Assembly: GCF_030227225.1 (NCBI RefSeq)
Contig: NZ_JASPHQ010000010.1
Coordinates: forward strand, 25,439-89,438
Reading direction: 5' to 3'
Source: Corynebacterium rhinophilum
GTDB lineage: Bacteria > Actinomycetota > Actinomycetes > Mycobacteriales > Mycobacteriaceae
Length of the DNA stretch: 64,000 bases
How positions within the stretch are numbered: position 1 is the stretch's first letter; every line of letters starts with the position of its first letter. A model generated the notes under the pieces. The model searched no databases and was not told the DNA's origin. It saw only the letters and a list, made by a program, of their open reading frames with translations. Of the stretch, positions 55,821-64,000 are shown piece by piece. Position numbers and translations under genes: made by a program.

Positions 55821-57284
55821 GTGTCCACAGCTGTGCCAGTTATTGCAATCATCGTGGTGTGGCTCTTCGTTCTCGCGCCGTGGCTCCTGGGCAGGAGCAA
55901 TCGCCCGATGAGCCACACCGGAGAGGCCTTTGAGGATACCCGCGTGCTCTTTTCCGGCGATTCCGGCAATGTCGCCGGCCGCCGCCGCCCGCGCTTGCGG
56001 GCTGACGATGTCCACCGCAGTGCTGCGGATGAAGACCAAGACTACGAGGTCGTACCCGCTTCCACTGAGGGCTCAGACCGCGAGGTAGACGTCGATGACG
56101 TGCTGATCGAGGATGAAGCAGAGGACCGCGCTTCCCGCGCACAGTCGCGGACCATCGCCGGTGCTGCCCGCCGCGCCCGGGCACAACCCTTCGGCGTTGG
56201 TGGCCGCGCATTCCGCTCTGCCACCGACGAGGACAGGGCGGACGCGCACGATGAACACTCCGCCCCAGTTGAAGACGCTGCAGAGACCATTGAGGGTGAA
56301 ATCATTGAGGAATCGGCGACTCCGGCCGCGGCAGCTGACACCGCTGATACCACCGATGCCACCACTGCCGCCGATAGCGCACGTACGTCTAGCGCTTCCG
56401 ACGATGCAAATGCGGATACAGACGATGCCGATGATGTTTTGCTTGATGATGAGCGCGCCGACGGGGAAGAAGATGGTGCAAAGCGCAAGCGCCGCCGCGG
56501 CGGTGTGGTTGCCAATTCCACCGAGTCATTCACTGCGCCGGTGGCAGCAGACATTGCTGAGGACGCGTACGACTACGACGAGACCTATACCTCCCCGGTA
56601 GACCTGATGTATCCGGGTGCGGTTGATCCCGCCCCAGTCATTGATGCAGAAGAGCCGGATACCGCAGAAACCGATTCCGCAGAGACAGAGCACGATGGTG
56701 TACTAGAGGAATCGGCCGAAGTAGATGAGTACGGTGCCCGTGGTGCTGAGGACGCGGCGCTGAATACTGATCTTTCTGAGGACGAGGTGGCATTTGCTCA
56801 GCGCCGCCTTGGCCGTGGAGGCTGGGACCCAGTGGCAGATAAGGAAAAGTCCGCTACGCGCTACCAGCGCCGCCAGCGCACGCTTATCGGCCTAGCCATC
56901 GCAGCGGTCCTCACCGTGGCCCTCGGCATTGTGGCTGGCGGATGGACCTGGTGGCTGGCAGGTATCGTCGGCGTTCTGACCGGCATCTATCTGGTGGCGT
57001 TGCGCGCACAAGTCCGCCAAGAGCAAGCACTCTTGCGCCGCCGCGTAAAGCACCTGCGCCGGGCGCGGTTGGGCGTTCACAATACCGATGATGAGGCGTT
57101 GAAGATCCCCCGCAACCTGCGCCGTCCGGGTGCGGTCGTCGTCGAAATCGACGATGAAAGCCCCGACTTTGAGCACCTTCCCTTAAGCTACAGCGACGAT
57201 GAAGACGGTGACTTTGATGGCCCACACGCCGGGCCCGATGGGGTAGGTCGCCGCGATGACCTGGCCGCTCGACGCGCGGGATAA
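55821..57284 (+). CDS. glpR: GlpR-like membrane receptor for Glp
   Basis: 487 residues. N-terminal TM helix (VPVIAIIVVWLFVLAPWLL, residues 5-23), then about 330 residues of acidic, disordered sequence, then a TM pair (TLIGLAIAAVLTVALGIVAGG and WWLAGIVGVLTGIYLVAL) and a charged tail. This layout and its place two genes after glp match the published corynebacterial GlpR. The linker carries ETIEGEIIEE (near 56283-56312), a motif also found twice in the DUF6350 protein. The start is GTG (gtgtccaca); the stop abuts that of tag. Confidence 0.75.
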   Translation: MSTAVPVIAIIVVWLFVLAPWLLGRSNRPMSHTGEAFEDTRVLFSGDSGNVAGRRRPRLRADDVHRSAADEDQDYEVVPASTEGSDREVDVDDVLIEDEAEDRASRAQSRTIAGAARRARAQPFGVGGRAFRSATDEDRADAHDEHSAPVEDAAETIEGEIIEESATPAAAADTADTTDATTAADSARTSSASDDANADTDDADDVLLDDERADGEEDGAKRKRRRGGVVANSTESFTAPVAADIAEDAYDYDETYTSPVDLMYPGAVDPAPVIDAEEPDTAETDSAETEHDGVLEESAEVDEYGARGAEDAALNTDLSEDEVAFAQRRLGRGGWDPVADKEKSATRYQRRQRTLIGLAIAAVLTVALGIVAGGWTWWLAGIVGVLTGIYLVALRAQVRQEQALLRRRVKHLRRARLGVHNTDDEALKIPRNLRRPGAVVVEIDDESPDFEHLPLSYSDDEDGDFDGPHAGPDGVGRRDDLAARRAG

Positions 57285-57944
57285 TTAGTCGGCTGCATTC
57301 TCCCTTCGGTGGAGCTTTTCGGTTTCCTCCGGCCATACGCCGGAGGTAGCCCGGCGGTGAGAGCCCAAGAGATGGGTATCGACCATCCCGATAGCCTCCA
57401 TGAGCGCAAAGCAGGTCACCGGCCCCACGAACTTAAAACCGGCCTTCTTCAATTCCCGCGACATTGCCTGCGACTCGGGGCTCTTTTTCGGGATATCCTC
57501 CATAACCTCGGGATAGATATTTTCTGCGGGCTGAAAGCTCCAAATAAAATCCGCTAAGCCACCGCCTTCGCGCAGTTTAATGGTGGCCTTTGCATTATTA
57601 ATGGTGGCGCGGATCTTGGGCTCGTTGCGGATAATGGTGGCATCGGCAAGCAAGTGCTCCACCTCGGCCTCGCCGAATTCCGCGACCTTTTCTGGATCAA
57701 AGTGGCAAAAGGCCTCGCGGAAGGCGGGGCGCTTTTTTAATACCACGGCCCAGGAAAGCCCAGACTGGAAGGACTCCAAGCTCAGGCGCTCAAACAGTCC
57801 GGCCTCATCCCTAATGGGAAGGCCCCATTCGGTGTCGTAATAATTCGTTAGCAGCGACGATGTCACGGCCCACGGCGTGCGGGCTATACCGTTTTCGTCG
57901 TACGCTAGCGGGGTTCGTTCTTCGGTAGTGGTTTCAGTATCCAT
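57285..57944 (-). CDS. tag: DNA-3-methyladenine glycosylase I, zinc ligands missing
   Basis: 219 residues. Removes 3-methyladenine from DNA. TPWAVTSSLLTNYYDTEWGLP, FQSGLSWAVVLKKRPAFREAF, IIRNEPKIRATINNA and SRELKKAGFKFVGPVTCFALMEAIGMVDTH are Tag motifs. The zinc-site residues of E. coli Tag are changed: Cys to Thr (RTPWA), His to Tyr (YYDTEWG) and Cys to Ser (HLLGSH). The N-terminus is extended by about 20 acidic residues. The stop is back to back with that of the GlpR-like gene. Confidence 0.9.
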   Translation of the reverse strand: MDTETTTEERTPLAYDENGIARTPWAVTSSLLTNYYDTEWGLPIRDEAGLFERLSLESFQSGLSWAVVLKKRPAFREAFCHFDPEKVAEFGEAEVEHLLADATIIRNEPKIRATINNAKATIKLREGGGLADFIWSFQPAENIYPEVMEDIPKKSPESQAMSRELKKAGFKFVGPVTCFALMEAIGMVDTHLLGSHRRATSGVWPEETEKLHRRENAAD

Positions 57945-58115
57945 GGGAGGTTCTCCTGTTGCTGTGTAGTGCCTATTTTCCTTGTCTTTTCCATTGAAGC
58001 AGCGATGGCGGGCGAGGCGCAGTGTGTACCTAGCTAGTTGGTGAAATTGCGAGCTCAGCGGGTGGGGCAGTGGCGTCTTCGCGTTGGGGTGGGCATTCGA
58101 TGTAGTCTATTGACC

Positions 58116-58529
58116 ATGAATAGACCTGCCGTTCGCGATGCCGCGTTGTTGCTTTTTCGGTTGGTCCTCGGACTCATTTTTATCGCGCACGGCGTGGACA
58201 AGATGTTCATGGACGGAATGGATGAGACTGTGGGGCAGTTTTCTGCCCTCGGCATCCCGCAGCCACAGATTGCCGGTTATGCCGCCGCAATCGGGGAAAT
58301 GGTAGGCGGCGCCTTCCTCGTCATTGGTCTGTTGACCACTTTTGCCGCTGCGGCGCTGGCCGTGGACATGGTGGGCGCGCTGTACTTCGTGCACTGGGGC
58401 AATGGCCTCTTTGCAGGCGACGGTGGCATCGAGTACCCCCTGGTGCTGTGCATGTCACTGCTGATGATCGTTATTTTTGGTTCTGGCCGGGCGAGCTTGG
58501 ATAGGGCGTTAAGCAATGTTGACGCATAG
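58116..58529 (+). CDS. DoxX-family membrane protein
   Basis: 137 residues from the ATG at 58116. LLLFRLVLGLIFIAHGVDKMF and GYAAAIGEMVGGAFLVIGLLTTFAAAALAVDMVGALYFVHWGNGLF are DoxX motifs. TAGTCT at 58103-58108 places the transcript start at the ATG, so the longer frame from 58038 is not used. Four helices; in mycobacteria DoxX proteins join a redox-protective membrane complex. It overlaps the next gene by 14 bases. Confidence 0.85.
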   Translation: MNRPAVRDAALLLFRLVLGLIFIAHGVDKMFMDGMDETVGQFSALGIPQPQIAGYAAAIGEMVGGAFLVIGLLTTFAAAALAVDMVGALYFVHWGNGLFAGDGGIEYPLVLCMSLLMIVIFGSGRASLDRALSNVDA

Positions 58530-59217
58530 CCAAGTGCAAGCGGCGATTTCCGCCCAGCTGGATGGGGAAGAAGCGGAGCTTTCCGCTGACGTCATCGACG
58601 CCCACCTAGAACACTGCGCGGAGTGCCGGGCCTTTCGCGATAAGGCAGCGGCGCTATCGCGTTCCTTAAGCTTCGTGGAACCGGCGGATTCCGGGATGGC
58701 GCCGCCGACGGACCTCTCAGAGGTGATCCTCGCTGGGGTAGAACCGGAGTGGAAGCGGGCATCGAGTGCTAGGCAGGCCAACCTCACGGTGGCGCGCATC
58801 GCTTTGGTGGTCATGGGACTTGTCTTTGCGGTGTGGGCCATCGTGCAGGTGGTACGCGCCTCCGGCCTGGTACCGATGGGCGCAGAGGGTTCGGTGCTGG
58901 ACCCCGCGGCCGATCCAGAGCGCGCCAACCTGCTGATGGAAGGCGCGGCCGTGCGCTTTGGCATGGCGTGTGGCCTGCTGTGGAGCGCGTGGCGCCCAGC
59001 GTCTGTGACCGGGCTGTTCCCGGTATCCGCCACGATGTTTGCGTTTCTTTTTGGCTTTGGCGTGCGCGATATTGCGCTGGGGACCGTCACCCTGGAGCAG
59101 GTCTATTTGCTCATCGCTACCGCGCTATCGACCATCAGCCTGGCCTGGGCATGGGCGGCCGAGAAGGGCTACCTGGTGCGCGCGTGGTGGAAATCCCTGA
59201 ACGCGCAGCCGCACTAA
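58516..59217 (+). CDS. Zinc-finger (zf-HC2) membrane protein
   Basis: 233 residues. The N-terminus has H-x3-C-x2-C (HLEHCAECRAF near 31-41), the anti-sigma-type zinc finger, preceded by a helix with SAQLDGEEAE. Four TM helices follow (RIALVVMGLVFAVWAIV and three near 150-220). No sigma-factor gene is adjacent; it may bind one encoded elsewhere. Overlaps the DoxX gene, so they are coupled. Confidence 0.75.
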   Translation: MLTHSQVQAAISAQLDGEEAELSADVIDAHLEHCAECRAFRDKAAALSRSLSFVEPADSGMAPPTDLSEVILAGVEPEWKRASSARQANLTVARIALVVMGLVFAVWAIVQVVRASGLVPMGAEGSVLDPAADPERANLLMEGAAVRFGMACGLLWSAWRPASVTGLFPVSATMFAFLFGFGVRDIALGTVTLEQVYLLIATALSTISLAWAWAAEKGYLVRAWWKSLNAQPH

Positions 59218-59237
59218 GTAGATCGGGTTTCTGCTAC

Positions 59238-60824
59238 CTATTTCCAGCTGGGCAGCCACATCATGGACTGGTACCAAGATTCCGGGATGATGAAGCCGTA
59301 TAAGATGGGCGCGAAGTAGAAGAACATCGCGACCACCAGCGTCAGGTAGCAGGCGGCGGCAAGCGTTCCCCGCCGCATCGTCCCACCAACGATTCGCGTT
59401 ATCCAGCGCCACCTTATGGGCTTACCGCGTCCGACCATCTGGCCCAGCGCGAGGGCAAGAAGCACAATGACAAACGGGATAAATGCGGTGGCATAAAAGA
59501 AGTACATCTGCCGGTCAAAGGCAGCTAGCCACGGGAGGAACCCGGCCGCGAAGCCCACGAGGGGAATGAGGAAGGCGCGGTTGCGGCGGATGATAAGCGA
59601 CCACAGTCCCCAGAGCACCGCGGGGACCACCAGCCACCAGATAGCCGGGGTGCCAAAGAGGTAGAGCATCTTGCGGCATTCGCCACCGCCGCTGCATTCC
59701 AGATCCGTACTGGAGTAGTACAAGATGGGCCGGGCGCCGGCCAGCCATGCCCACGGCTTGGAATCCCACGGGTGGTGGTGGCCACCAGAAGAGGTCAAGC
59801 TGGCGTGAAAATCCAATACGGATAAGTGGTAATAAAACCAGCCGGCCACCGGCTCCGGTAAGTGCATGAGCCACGAGTCTTCCCCGATGGTTCCATCCAC
59901 TTTGGCGTGCCGGTAGACCGCGGTCTCTGAGGCAAACCACGCGCGCCAGCTCCACACATAAATGAGCACGGGCACGGCCACCAGAGAAGCGAGGGCCGCG
60001 GGAGTATCGCGGATGAGCGTGCCCACGATATAGCGGCGAATGCCATACTTGCGGCGCAGTGAGAGATCACTAAAGACGCAGAGCAACCCGAAAAACATGA
60101 TGTAGTACAGCCCAGACCACTTCACGGCGAGCGATAGTCCTAGGAAGACGCCGGCGGTAAAGCGCCACCACCGGAAGCCAAAGCGCGGTCCGAATGGGGA
60201 GGTGCCCATCCCGTCGTTCAACAGGGCTTGGTGGAGGCGCTCGCGCATTTGTTGATGATCGTGGGCAAGCGCCCACGCAGCGGCGACGATAAAAAAGACC
60301 TGGAAGATATCCAGCATGCCGAATTTTGCGGAGACCAAGAGGACGCCATCGCACACGGCTAAAATGCCGGCAAAGGTAGCCACCTGCCAGGAAAAGGACA
60401 ACCGGCGGGCCAGCGCCATGGTCATCAGGACGGTGGCGACGCCGAAGAGGGCCGTCATCAAGCGCCAGCCCAGCGGGGTATAACCAAAGACCCATTCCGA
60501 AAGGGCGATAATCTGCTTGCCCAGCGGCGGGTGAACCACGAGCCCAAAGCCTGGGTTGGTCTCGATGCCGCCGATGAATAAGCTATCCCAGCTTTTGACC
60601 ATGTCCCAGGCTTGGGGCACATAGTGCTTTTCGTCGAAGACGGGCGTGCCCTGGGATACCGGCGCGGTAAGACCCACGAACCGGGTGATTAGTGCGAGAA
60701 CGGCGATGATGCCTGTGCTTATCCAATCGGCCTTGCCCCACGTGTAGGTACGCGGTGCCGGTGGCATCACGCGGTTATGCGGGGTGCGCGGTGAGCTAGC
60801 GGGGGCAGCGGTAGCAATAGTCAC
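59238..60824 (-). CDS. pmt: Dolichyl-phosphate-mannose-protein mannosyltransferase
   Basis: 528 residues, GT39-type O-mannosyltransferase in the membrane for secreted proteins. The active DE motif is FDEKHYVPQAWDM in the first extracellular loop (about 80-95), followed by about eleven helices. GTG at 60824: TAAACT on the minus strand (60832-60837) sets the transcript start at it. The longer frame to 60863 is not needed. Divergent from rsmI. Confidence 0.9.
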   Translation of the reverse strand: MTIATAAPASSPRTPHNRVMPPAPRTYTWGKADWISTGIIAVLALITRFVGLTAPVSQGTPVFDEKHYVPQAWDMVKSWDSLFIGGIETNPGFGLVVHPPLGKQIIALSEWVFGYTPLGWRLMTALFGVATVLMTMALARRLSFSWQVATFAGILAVCDGVLLVSAKFGMLDIFQVFFIVAAAWALAHDHQQMRERLHQALLNDGMGTSPFGPRFGFRWWRFTAGVFLGLSLAVKWSGLYYIMFFGLLCVFSDLSLRRKYGIRRYIVGTLIRDTPAALASLVAVPVLIYVWSWRAWFASETAVYRHAKVDGTIGEDSWLMHLPEPVAGWFYYHLSVLDFHASLTSSGGHHHPWDSKPWAWLAGARPILYYSSTDLECSGGGECRKMLYLFGTPAIWWLVVPAVLWGLWSLIIRRNRAFLIPLVGFAAGFLPWLAAFDRQMYFFYATAFIPFVIVLLALALGQMVGRGKPIRWRWITRIVGGTMRRGTLAAACYLTLVVAMFFYFAPILYGFIIPESWYQSMMWLPSWK

Positions 60825-60887
60825 GAAGAAGAGTTTAGGCGACGAGCCTGCGCGCGGGCGCATAGGAGAATGTGGAATGCTAGAGGC

Positions 60888-61736
60888 ATGTCAGCTTTAG
60901 GTCTGGAACCACTTCCGCGCGGCGTTATCCTTGCCGCCACGCCCTTGGGAAATGTCGGTGATGCCTCGGCGCGTCTGATGCAGGCATTGGCGCATGCGGA
61001 TGTCATCGCTGCCGAAGATACCCGCCGCGTGCGCAACCTGGCGCAGGCCCTGGGTATCGAGATGTCCGGATCCGTGGTATCCAACTTCGACCACAATGAA
61101 CAGGCGCGTGCGCAGCAGCTTATCGATGCCGCCCAGCACGGCACCGTCCTCGTGGTCACCGACGCCGGCATGCCGATCATCTCCGATCCGGGCCTGTCAC
61201 TGGTGGCCGCGGCCGCCGAAAGAGATATTCCCGTGACGTGTTTCCCGGGCCCCTCAGCGGTGCCCACGGCGCTTGCCTTGTCTGGCCTGGGCGTGGGCCA
61301 CTTCCTCTTCGATGCATTCCCTCCGCGCAAGCCCGGTCCGCGAAAGGCATGGCTGGAATCGCTGCGCAATGAAAAACGCGCCATCGTGTTTTTTGAATCG
61401 CCCCACCGCATCGCCGAGACGCTTGCCGATGCCGCCCAGGTCCTCGGCGGCGATCGACTCGCCGCGGTCTGCCGCGAGCTGACCAAGACGTACGAGGAAG
61501 TGCGCCGCGGCTCGTTAGCTGAGCTGGCCGAATGGGCGAGCGAGGGAGTCAAGGGCGAAATTACCGTGGTCATCGAAGGCGGAACCGGCGCTGCCGTGAC
61601 CGCCGCTGACCTTGTCCCGCAGGCCTTGGAGTTGGCCGCGGCCGGCATGCGCTTGAAGGACGCGTGCAAGCAGGCCGCCAAGGGGACTGGGGTGTCGAAT
61701 CGGGAGTTATACGATGCCGCGTTGGATGCCCGCTGA
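60888..61736 (+). CDS. rsmI: 16S rRNA (cytidine-1402-2'-O)-methyltransferase
   Basis: 282 residues. ATPLGNVGDASARLMQALAHADVIAAEDTRRV, SDAGMPIISDPGLSLV-like TDAGMPIISDPG, and FFESPHRIAETLADAA are diagnostic. ATG 60888 gives the family-length N-terminus; ATG 60870 is in frame with AGGAGA touching it, so it remains possible. Methylates the decoding region of the ribosome. Confidence 0.93.
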   Translation: MSALGLEPLPRGVILAATPLGNVGDASARLMQALAHADVIAAEDTRRVRNLAQALGIEMSGSVVSNFDHNEQARAQQLIDAAQHGTVLVVTDAGMPIISDPGLSLVAAAAERDIPVTCFPGPSAVPTALALSGLGVGHFLFDAFPPRKPGPRKAWLESLRNEKRAIVFFESPHRIAETLADAAQVLGGDRLAAVCRELTKTYEEVRRGSLAELAEWASEGVKGEITVVIEGGTGAAVTAADLVPQALELAAAGMRLKDACKQAAKGTGVSNRELYDAALDAR

Positions 61737-62018
61737 CGGTCCGCTAATTGAACACTTGTTGAGCTGTCCGCAGGTTATTTCTATGCAGCGTATAAAACGT
61801 CACAATTAGTCGTGCTAACAGGTGGTTTCATGCTTTTATATATGTTATCGAATCGTTATATTTCTCGGGCGTGTGACGCCTAAAAGCTGTCTACGTGGGG
61901 ATATGCAGCCTATGGGCGTGCAGGAAGCCTTAAGGAAATACCCAAAAATGTGCGTAAGCTGGGGTTTTGTTAACAAAACGGTTTGAAAAATTGGGGTCGC
62001 GCCGCCACTGTAGAGAGC
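61737..62018. promoter_or_regulatory. Promoter region of the BCCT carrier, with 16-bp palindrome
   Basis: 282 bases. GTTTTGTTAACAAAAC at 61964-61979 is a perfect palindrome 39 bases before the gene start. Tandem T/A-rich stretches near 61830-61860 may hold another promoter. A regulator such as an osmotic-stress factor is inferred; none is named here. Confidence 0.5.
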
Positions 62019-63875
62019 ATGACTAATACTGAAAATAACGGCACTGGTGTGCCCGAAGAAGGAAAGGGGCCCGGTGAAGCGCCTGCTGGGACCACCTCTA
62101 CTGCTTCGAGTGATCAGCCGATTGAGGATTATCAAACGGTAGAAGAGGCACTGGACGAGCAGACGGCGACGAGCCAGATCCAGGACATGATCAACTCTGA
62201 GGGGTTCCACCCCGAAGAGTATGACGATCCGGAAATCGAAATCGCCGCAGACCGCGATAATATCCCGATTGACTGGACCATCATGGGGATTGCGGGTGTG
62301 CTCGTTGCCGCCATCGTTATCTGGGGCCTTGCCGCACCGGATAACTTCGCGGACTTTTCTTCCGCGGCCCTGACGTGGGTCGTCGATAAGTTCGGTTGGG
62401 CCTACGTGCTCTTTGGCACCGTCTTCGTGGCCTTCGTTATCTTCATCGCTTCCTCCAAGTTTGGCTCCATCAGGTTGGGCCATATTAATGAGGAACCGGA
62501 ATTTTCCACGCCTTCGTGGATTGCCATGATGTTCGCTGCCGGTATGGGCATCGGCCTGATGTTCTACGGCGCTTCCGAGCCGCTCGCGAACTACCGCGAC
62601 GGCACTCCCGGCCGGGGAACGGAAAACGTGGGATCGTCCATGGCCTATGCCATGTTCCACTGGACGCTGCACCCCTGGGCTGTGTACGCCATCGTTGGTT
62701 TGGCCATCGCGTACTCCACCTACCGCATCGGCCGCAAGCAGCTGCTGAGCCAGGCCTTCGTCCCGCTCATCGGCGAGCGCCGGGCCAACGGCGGATTGGG
62801 CAAATTCATTGACATCCTGTCCATCTTCGCCACCGTCTTCGGCACCGCCTGCTCCCTGGGCCTTGGCGCGCTGCAGATCCAGGCTGGCCTGGAGGCATCC
62901 GGCATCATCGATAACCCAACCCAGTCCGTGGTTATCGGTATTGTCTTGGTCCTGACCCTGGCCTTCTTGTTGTCCGCGCTCTCCGGTGTGGGCAAGGGCA
63001 TTCAGTACGTGTCCAATGCCAACATGGTCTTGGCTGCGGTGCTGGCCATCTTCGTCTTCATCTTGGGCCCAACGGTGACCATCCTGAACCAGGTTCCAGG
63101 ATCCATCGGTAACTACTTCAACTACTTCACCGAGATGATCGGCCGTACCGCAGAATCCGAAAACGGCACCGCCGGCGAGTGGCTGTCTGGCTACACCATC
63201 TTCTACTGGGCATGGTGGGTTTCTTGGTCCCCGTTCGTGGGCATGTTCTTGGCGCGCATTTCCCGCGGCCGTTCCGTCCGCGAGTTCTGCCTAGGCGTCC
63301 TGCTCATCCCAGCCGGCGTTTCCACACTGTGGTTCGCCATCTTCGGCGGCACCGCAATCCACATGGAGCAAAACGGCGAATCCATCACCGGCGAATCCGC
63401 CGAGGTAGAGCTGTTTAATCTCCTGCACAACCTGCCTGGTGGCTTCATTGCCGGCGTCGTCGCCGTCATCTTGCTGTCCACCTTCTTCATTACCTCCGCG
63501 GACTCCGCTTCCACCGTGATGGGTTCGATGACCCAAAACGGTGCCGCAACCGCGAAGCCGTGGCTCTCCGCCATGTGGGGTGCCCTGACCGCAGCCGTTG
63601 GCCTCACCCTGCTTTTGGTCAATGAGGACGCGCTGTCCAACCTGCAGAACGTCACCATCGTGGCGGCGCTGCCGTTCTTGTTTATCGTCATTGGCTTGAT
63701 GTTCGCCATCTACAAGGACTTGAGCCAGGACATCATTTACCTCGAGTACCGCGAGGCGCAGCAGTTCCAGCGCAAGATGGCCCGCGAGCGCCGCTTGCAC
63801 CGCGACTACCAGCGCACGCAGGTGCTCAAGAAGCGCCGCAACGAGCGTTTGAAGAACCCGATGAAGCGCAAGTAG
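62019..63875 (+). CDS. BCCT-family osmolyte transporter (BetP-like)
   Basis: 618 residues. Sodium-coupled uptake of betaine-type compatible solutes. Acidic N-terminus (about 90 residues) and a C-terminus rich in Arg/Lys ([29 protein letters not shown] region); these are the osmosensing parts of BetP. Substrate region [29 protein letters not shown] carries the Trp box. ATG 62019 is chosen over 61983. It could be BetP or a related EctP/LcoP type; BetP-like is inferred from the termini. A short hairpin lies just after the stop. Confidence 0.88.
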   Translation: MTNTENNGTGVPEEGKGPGEAPAGTTSTASSDQPIEDYQTVEEALDEQTATSQIQDMINSEGFHPEEYDDPEIEIAADRDNIPIDWTIMGIAGVLVAAIVIWGLAAPDNFADFSSAALTWVVDKFGWAYVLFGTVFVAFVIFIASSKFGSIRLGHINEEPEFSTPSWIAMMFAAGMGIGLMFYGASEPLANYRDGTPGRGTENVGSSMAYAMFHWTLHPWAVYAIVGLAIAYSTYRIGRKQLLSQAFVPLIGERRANGGLGKFIDILSIFATVFGTACSLGLGALQIQAGLEASGIIDNPTQSVVIGIVLVLTLAFLLSALSGVGKGIQYVSNANMVLAAVLAIFVFILGPTVTILNQVPGSIGNYFNYFTEMIGRTAESENGTAGEWLSGYTIFYWAWWVSWSPFVGMFLARISRGRSVREFCLGVLLIPAGVSTLWFAIFGGTAIHMEQNGESITGESAEVELFNLLHNLPGGFIAGVVAVILLSTFFITSADSASTVMGSMTQNGAATAKPWLSAMWGALTAAVGLTLLLVNEDALSNLQNVTIVAALPFLFIVIGLMFAIYKDLSQDIIYLEYREAQQFQRKMARERRLHRDYQRTQVLKKRRNERLKNPMKRK

Positions 63876-63884
63876 ATAGACCAT

Positions 63885-63900
63885 CTACCGCCTTCGGTAG
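63885..63900 (+). terminator. Short hairpin after the BCCT gene
   Basis: CTACCG-CCTT-CGGTAG at 63885-63900. The stem is only 6 bp and no U-run follows, so it is a weak candidate. Confidence 0.4.
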
Positions 63901-63924
63901 CAGCGCCCGCCGCTTTCCCAGAGT

Positions 63925-64000
63925 TGAACTGGCCCCCGAAAGTTGGACTGGTTTAATTCTAGGTGATGAGGGGTTCAAGGGTCTGATTCCGATATTGCAT
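63925..64000 (+). mobile_element. Start of an insertion sequence (probable IS3 type), cut by the window edge
   Basis: From 63925 the sequence TGAACTGGCCCCCGAAAG, then TTGGACTGG, resembles the terminal inverted repeat of IS3-type elements in corynebacteria. The transposase gene would lie beyond the right edge. Assigned by the end pattern only. Confidence 0.5.

Overview
The window is chromosomal DNA of a Corynebacterium species. The evidence is gene content and order: an AmtR-type nitrogen regulator beside purN-purH and the rpmB-rpmG-rpsN-rpsR ribosomal cluster; an HtrA-like protease, MoaB, MscL, FthC, GalU, a MoeA-like Glp, RimJ, a GlpR-like membrane protein, Pmt, RsmI and a BetP-like carrier in the order known from Corynebacterium glutamicum; many promoters with TAnnnT -10 boxes placed so that transcripts would start at the start codon; and 18/19 agreement with the actinobacterial DtxR box at one site. 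I cannot name the species.

Layout. 1-3141: an ABC-type solute-binding lipoprotein (its permease runs off the left edge) and the nitrogen-controlled amtB-glnK pair behind an AmtR box. 3142-15327: an accessory region ending at the 3' end of tRNA-Arg(CCT). It holds a type III restriction-modification pair, nested and decayed IS3 and IS481 elements, a DUF2871 gene, a multiply broken drug-efflux MFS gene, a small secreted protein, and an unusual pair made of a PP2C phosphatase and a membrane-anchored protein of unknown function. 15328-29607: housekeeping genes (glutaredoxin-like, folA, thyA, an oxidoreductase/TetR divergent pair, cysQ, lhr, a Nei-type glycosylase, yccF, pgi, a Na+/H+ antiporter-family permease, chorismate mutase). 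29726-36080: pcrA/uvrD, two M23 cell-wall hydrolases and a secreted histidine acid phosphatase. 36511-43930: a DUF6350 membrane protein, purN, purH, two lipoproteins, amtR and a DUF294-type protein. 44267-46224: zinc-ligand-free ribosomal proteins in two divergent operons, with a Cys-rich mini-ORF and a probable L31 leader RNA between them. 46398-63875: an OPA-family transporter broken by one amber codon behind a DtxR-type box, the htrA-moaB-mscL-SAF-fthC-galU stretch, the Glp/RimJ/GlpR cell-division cluster, tag, doxX, a zinc-finger protein, pmt, rsmI and a BCCT carrier. The right edge carries the start of an insertion sequence.

How they connect. AmtR (42316-43035) very likely represses amtB-glnK through the box at 1312-1331. 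In C. glutamicum AmtR is released by GlnK adenylylated on Tyr51, but this GlnK has Phe51 and no glnD follows it, so the relay must differ. The inert MoeA-like protein and the membrane protein two genes downstream match the corynebacterial Glp-GlpR division pair. purN/purH, folA/thyA and fthC serve one-carbon and nucleotide metabolism. M23 hydrolases, DUF6350, GlpR and Pmt serve the envelope. The best candidates for something undescribed are the PP2C/membrane-sensor pair beside the tRNA, the Cys-rich mini-ORF before the L31 leader, the rewired GlnK switch, and a short acidic motif shared by GlpR and the DUF6350 protein.
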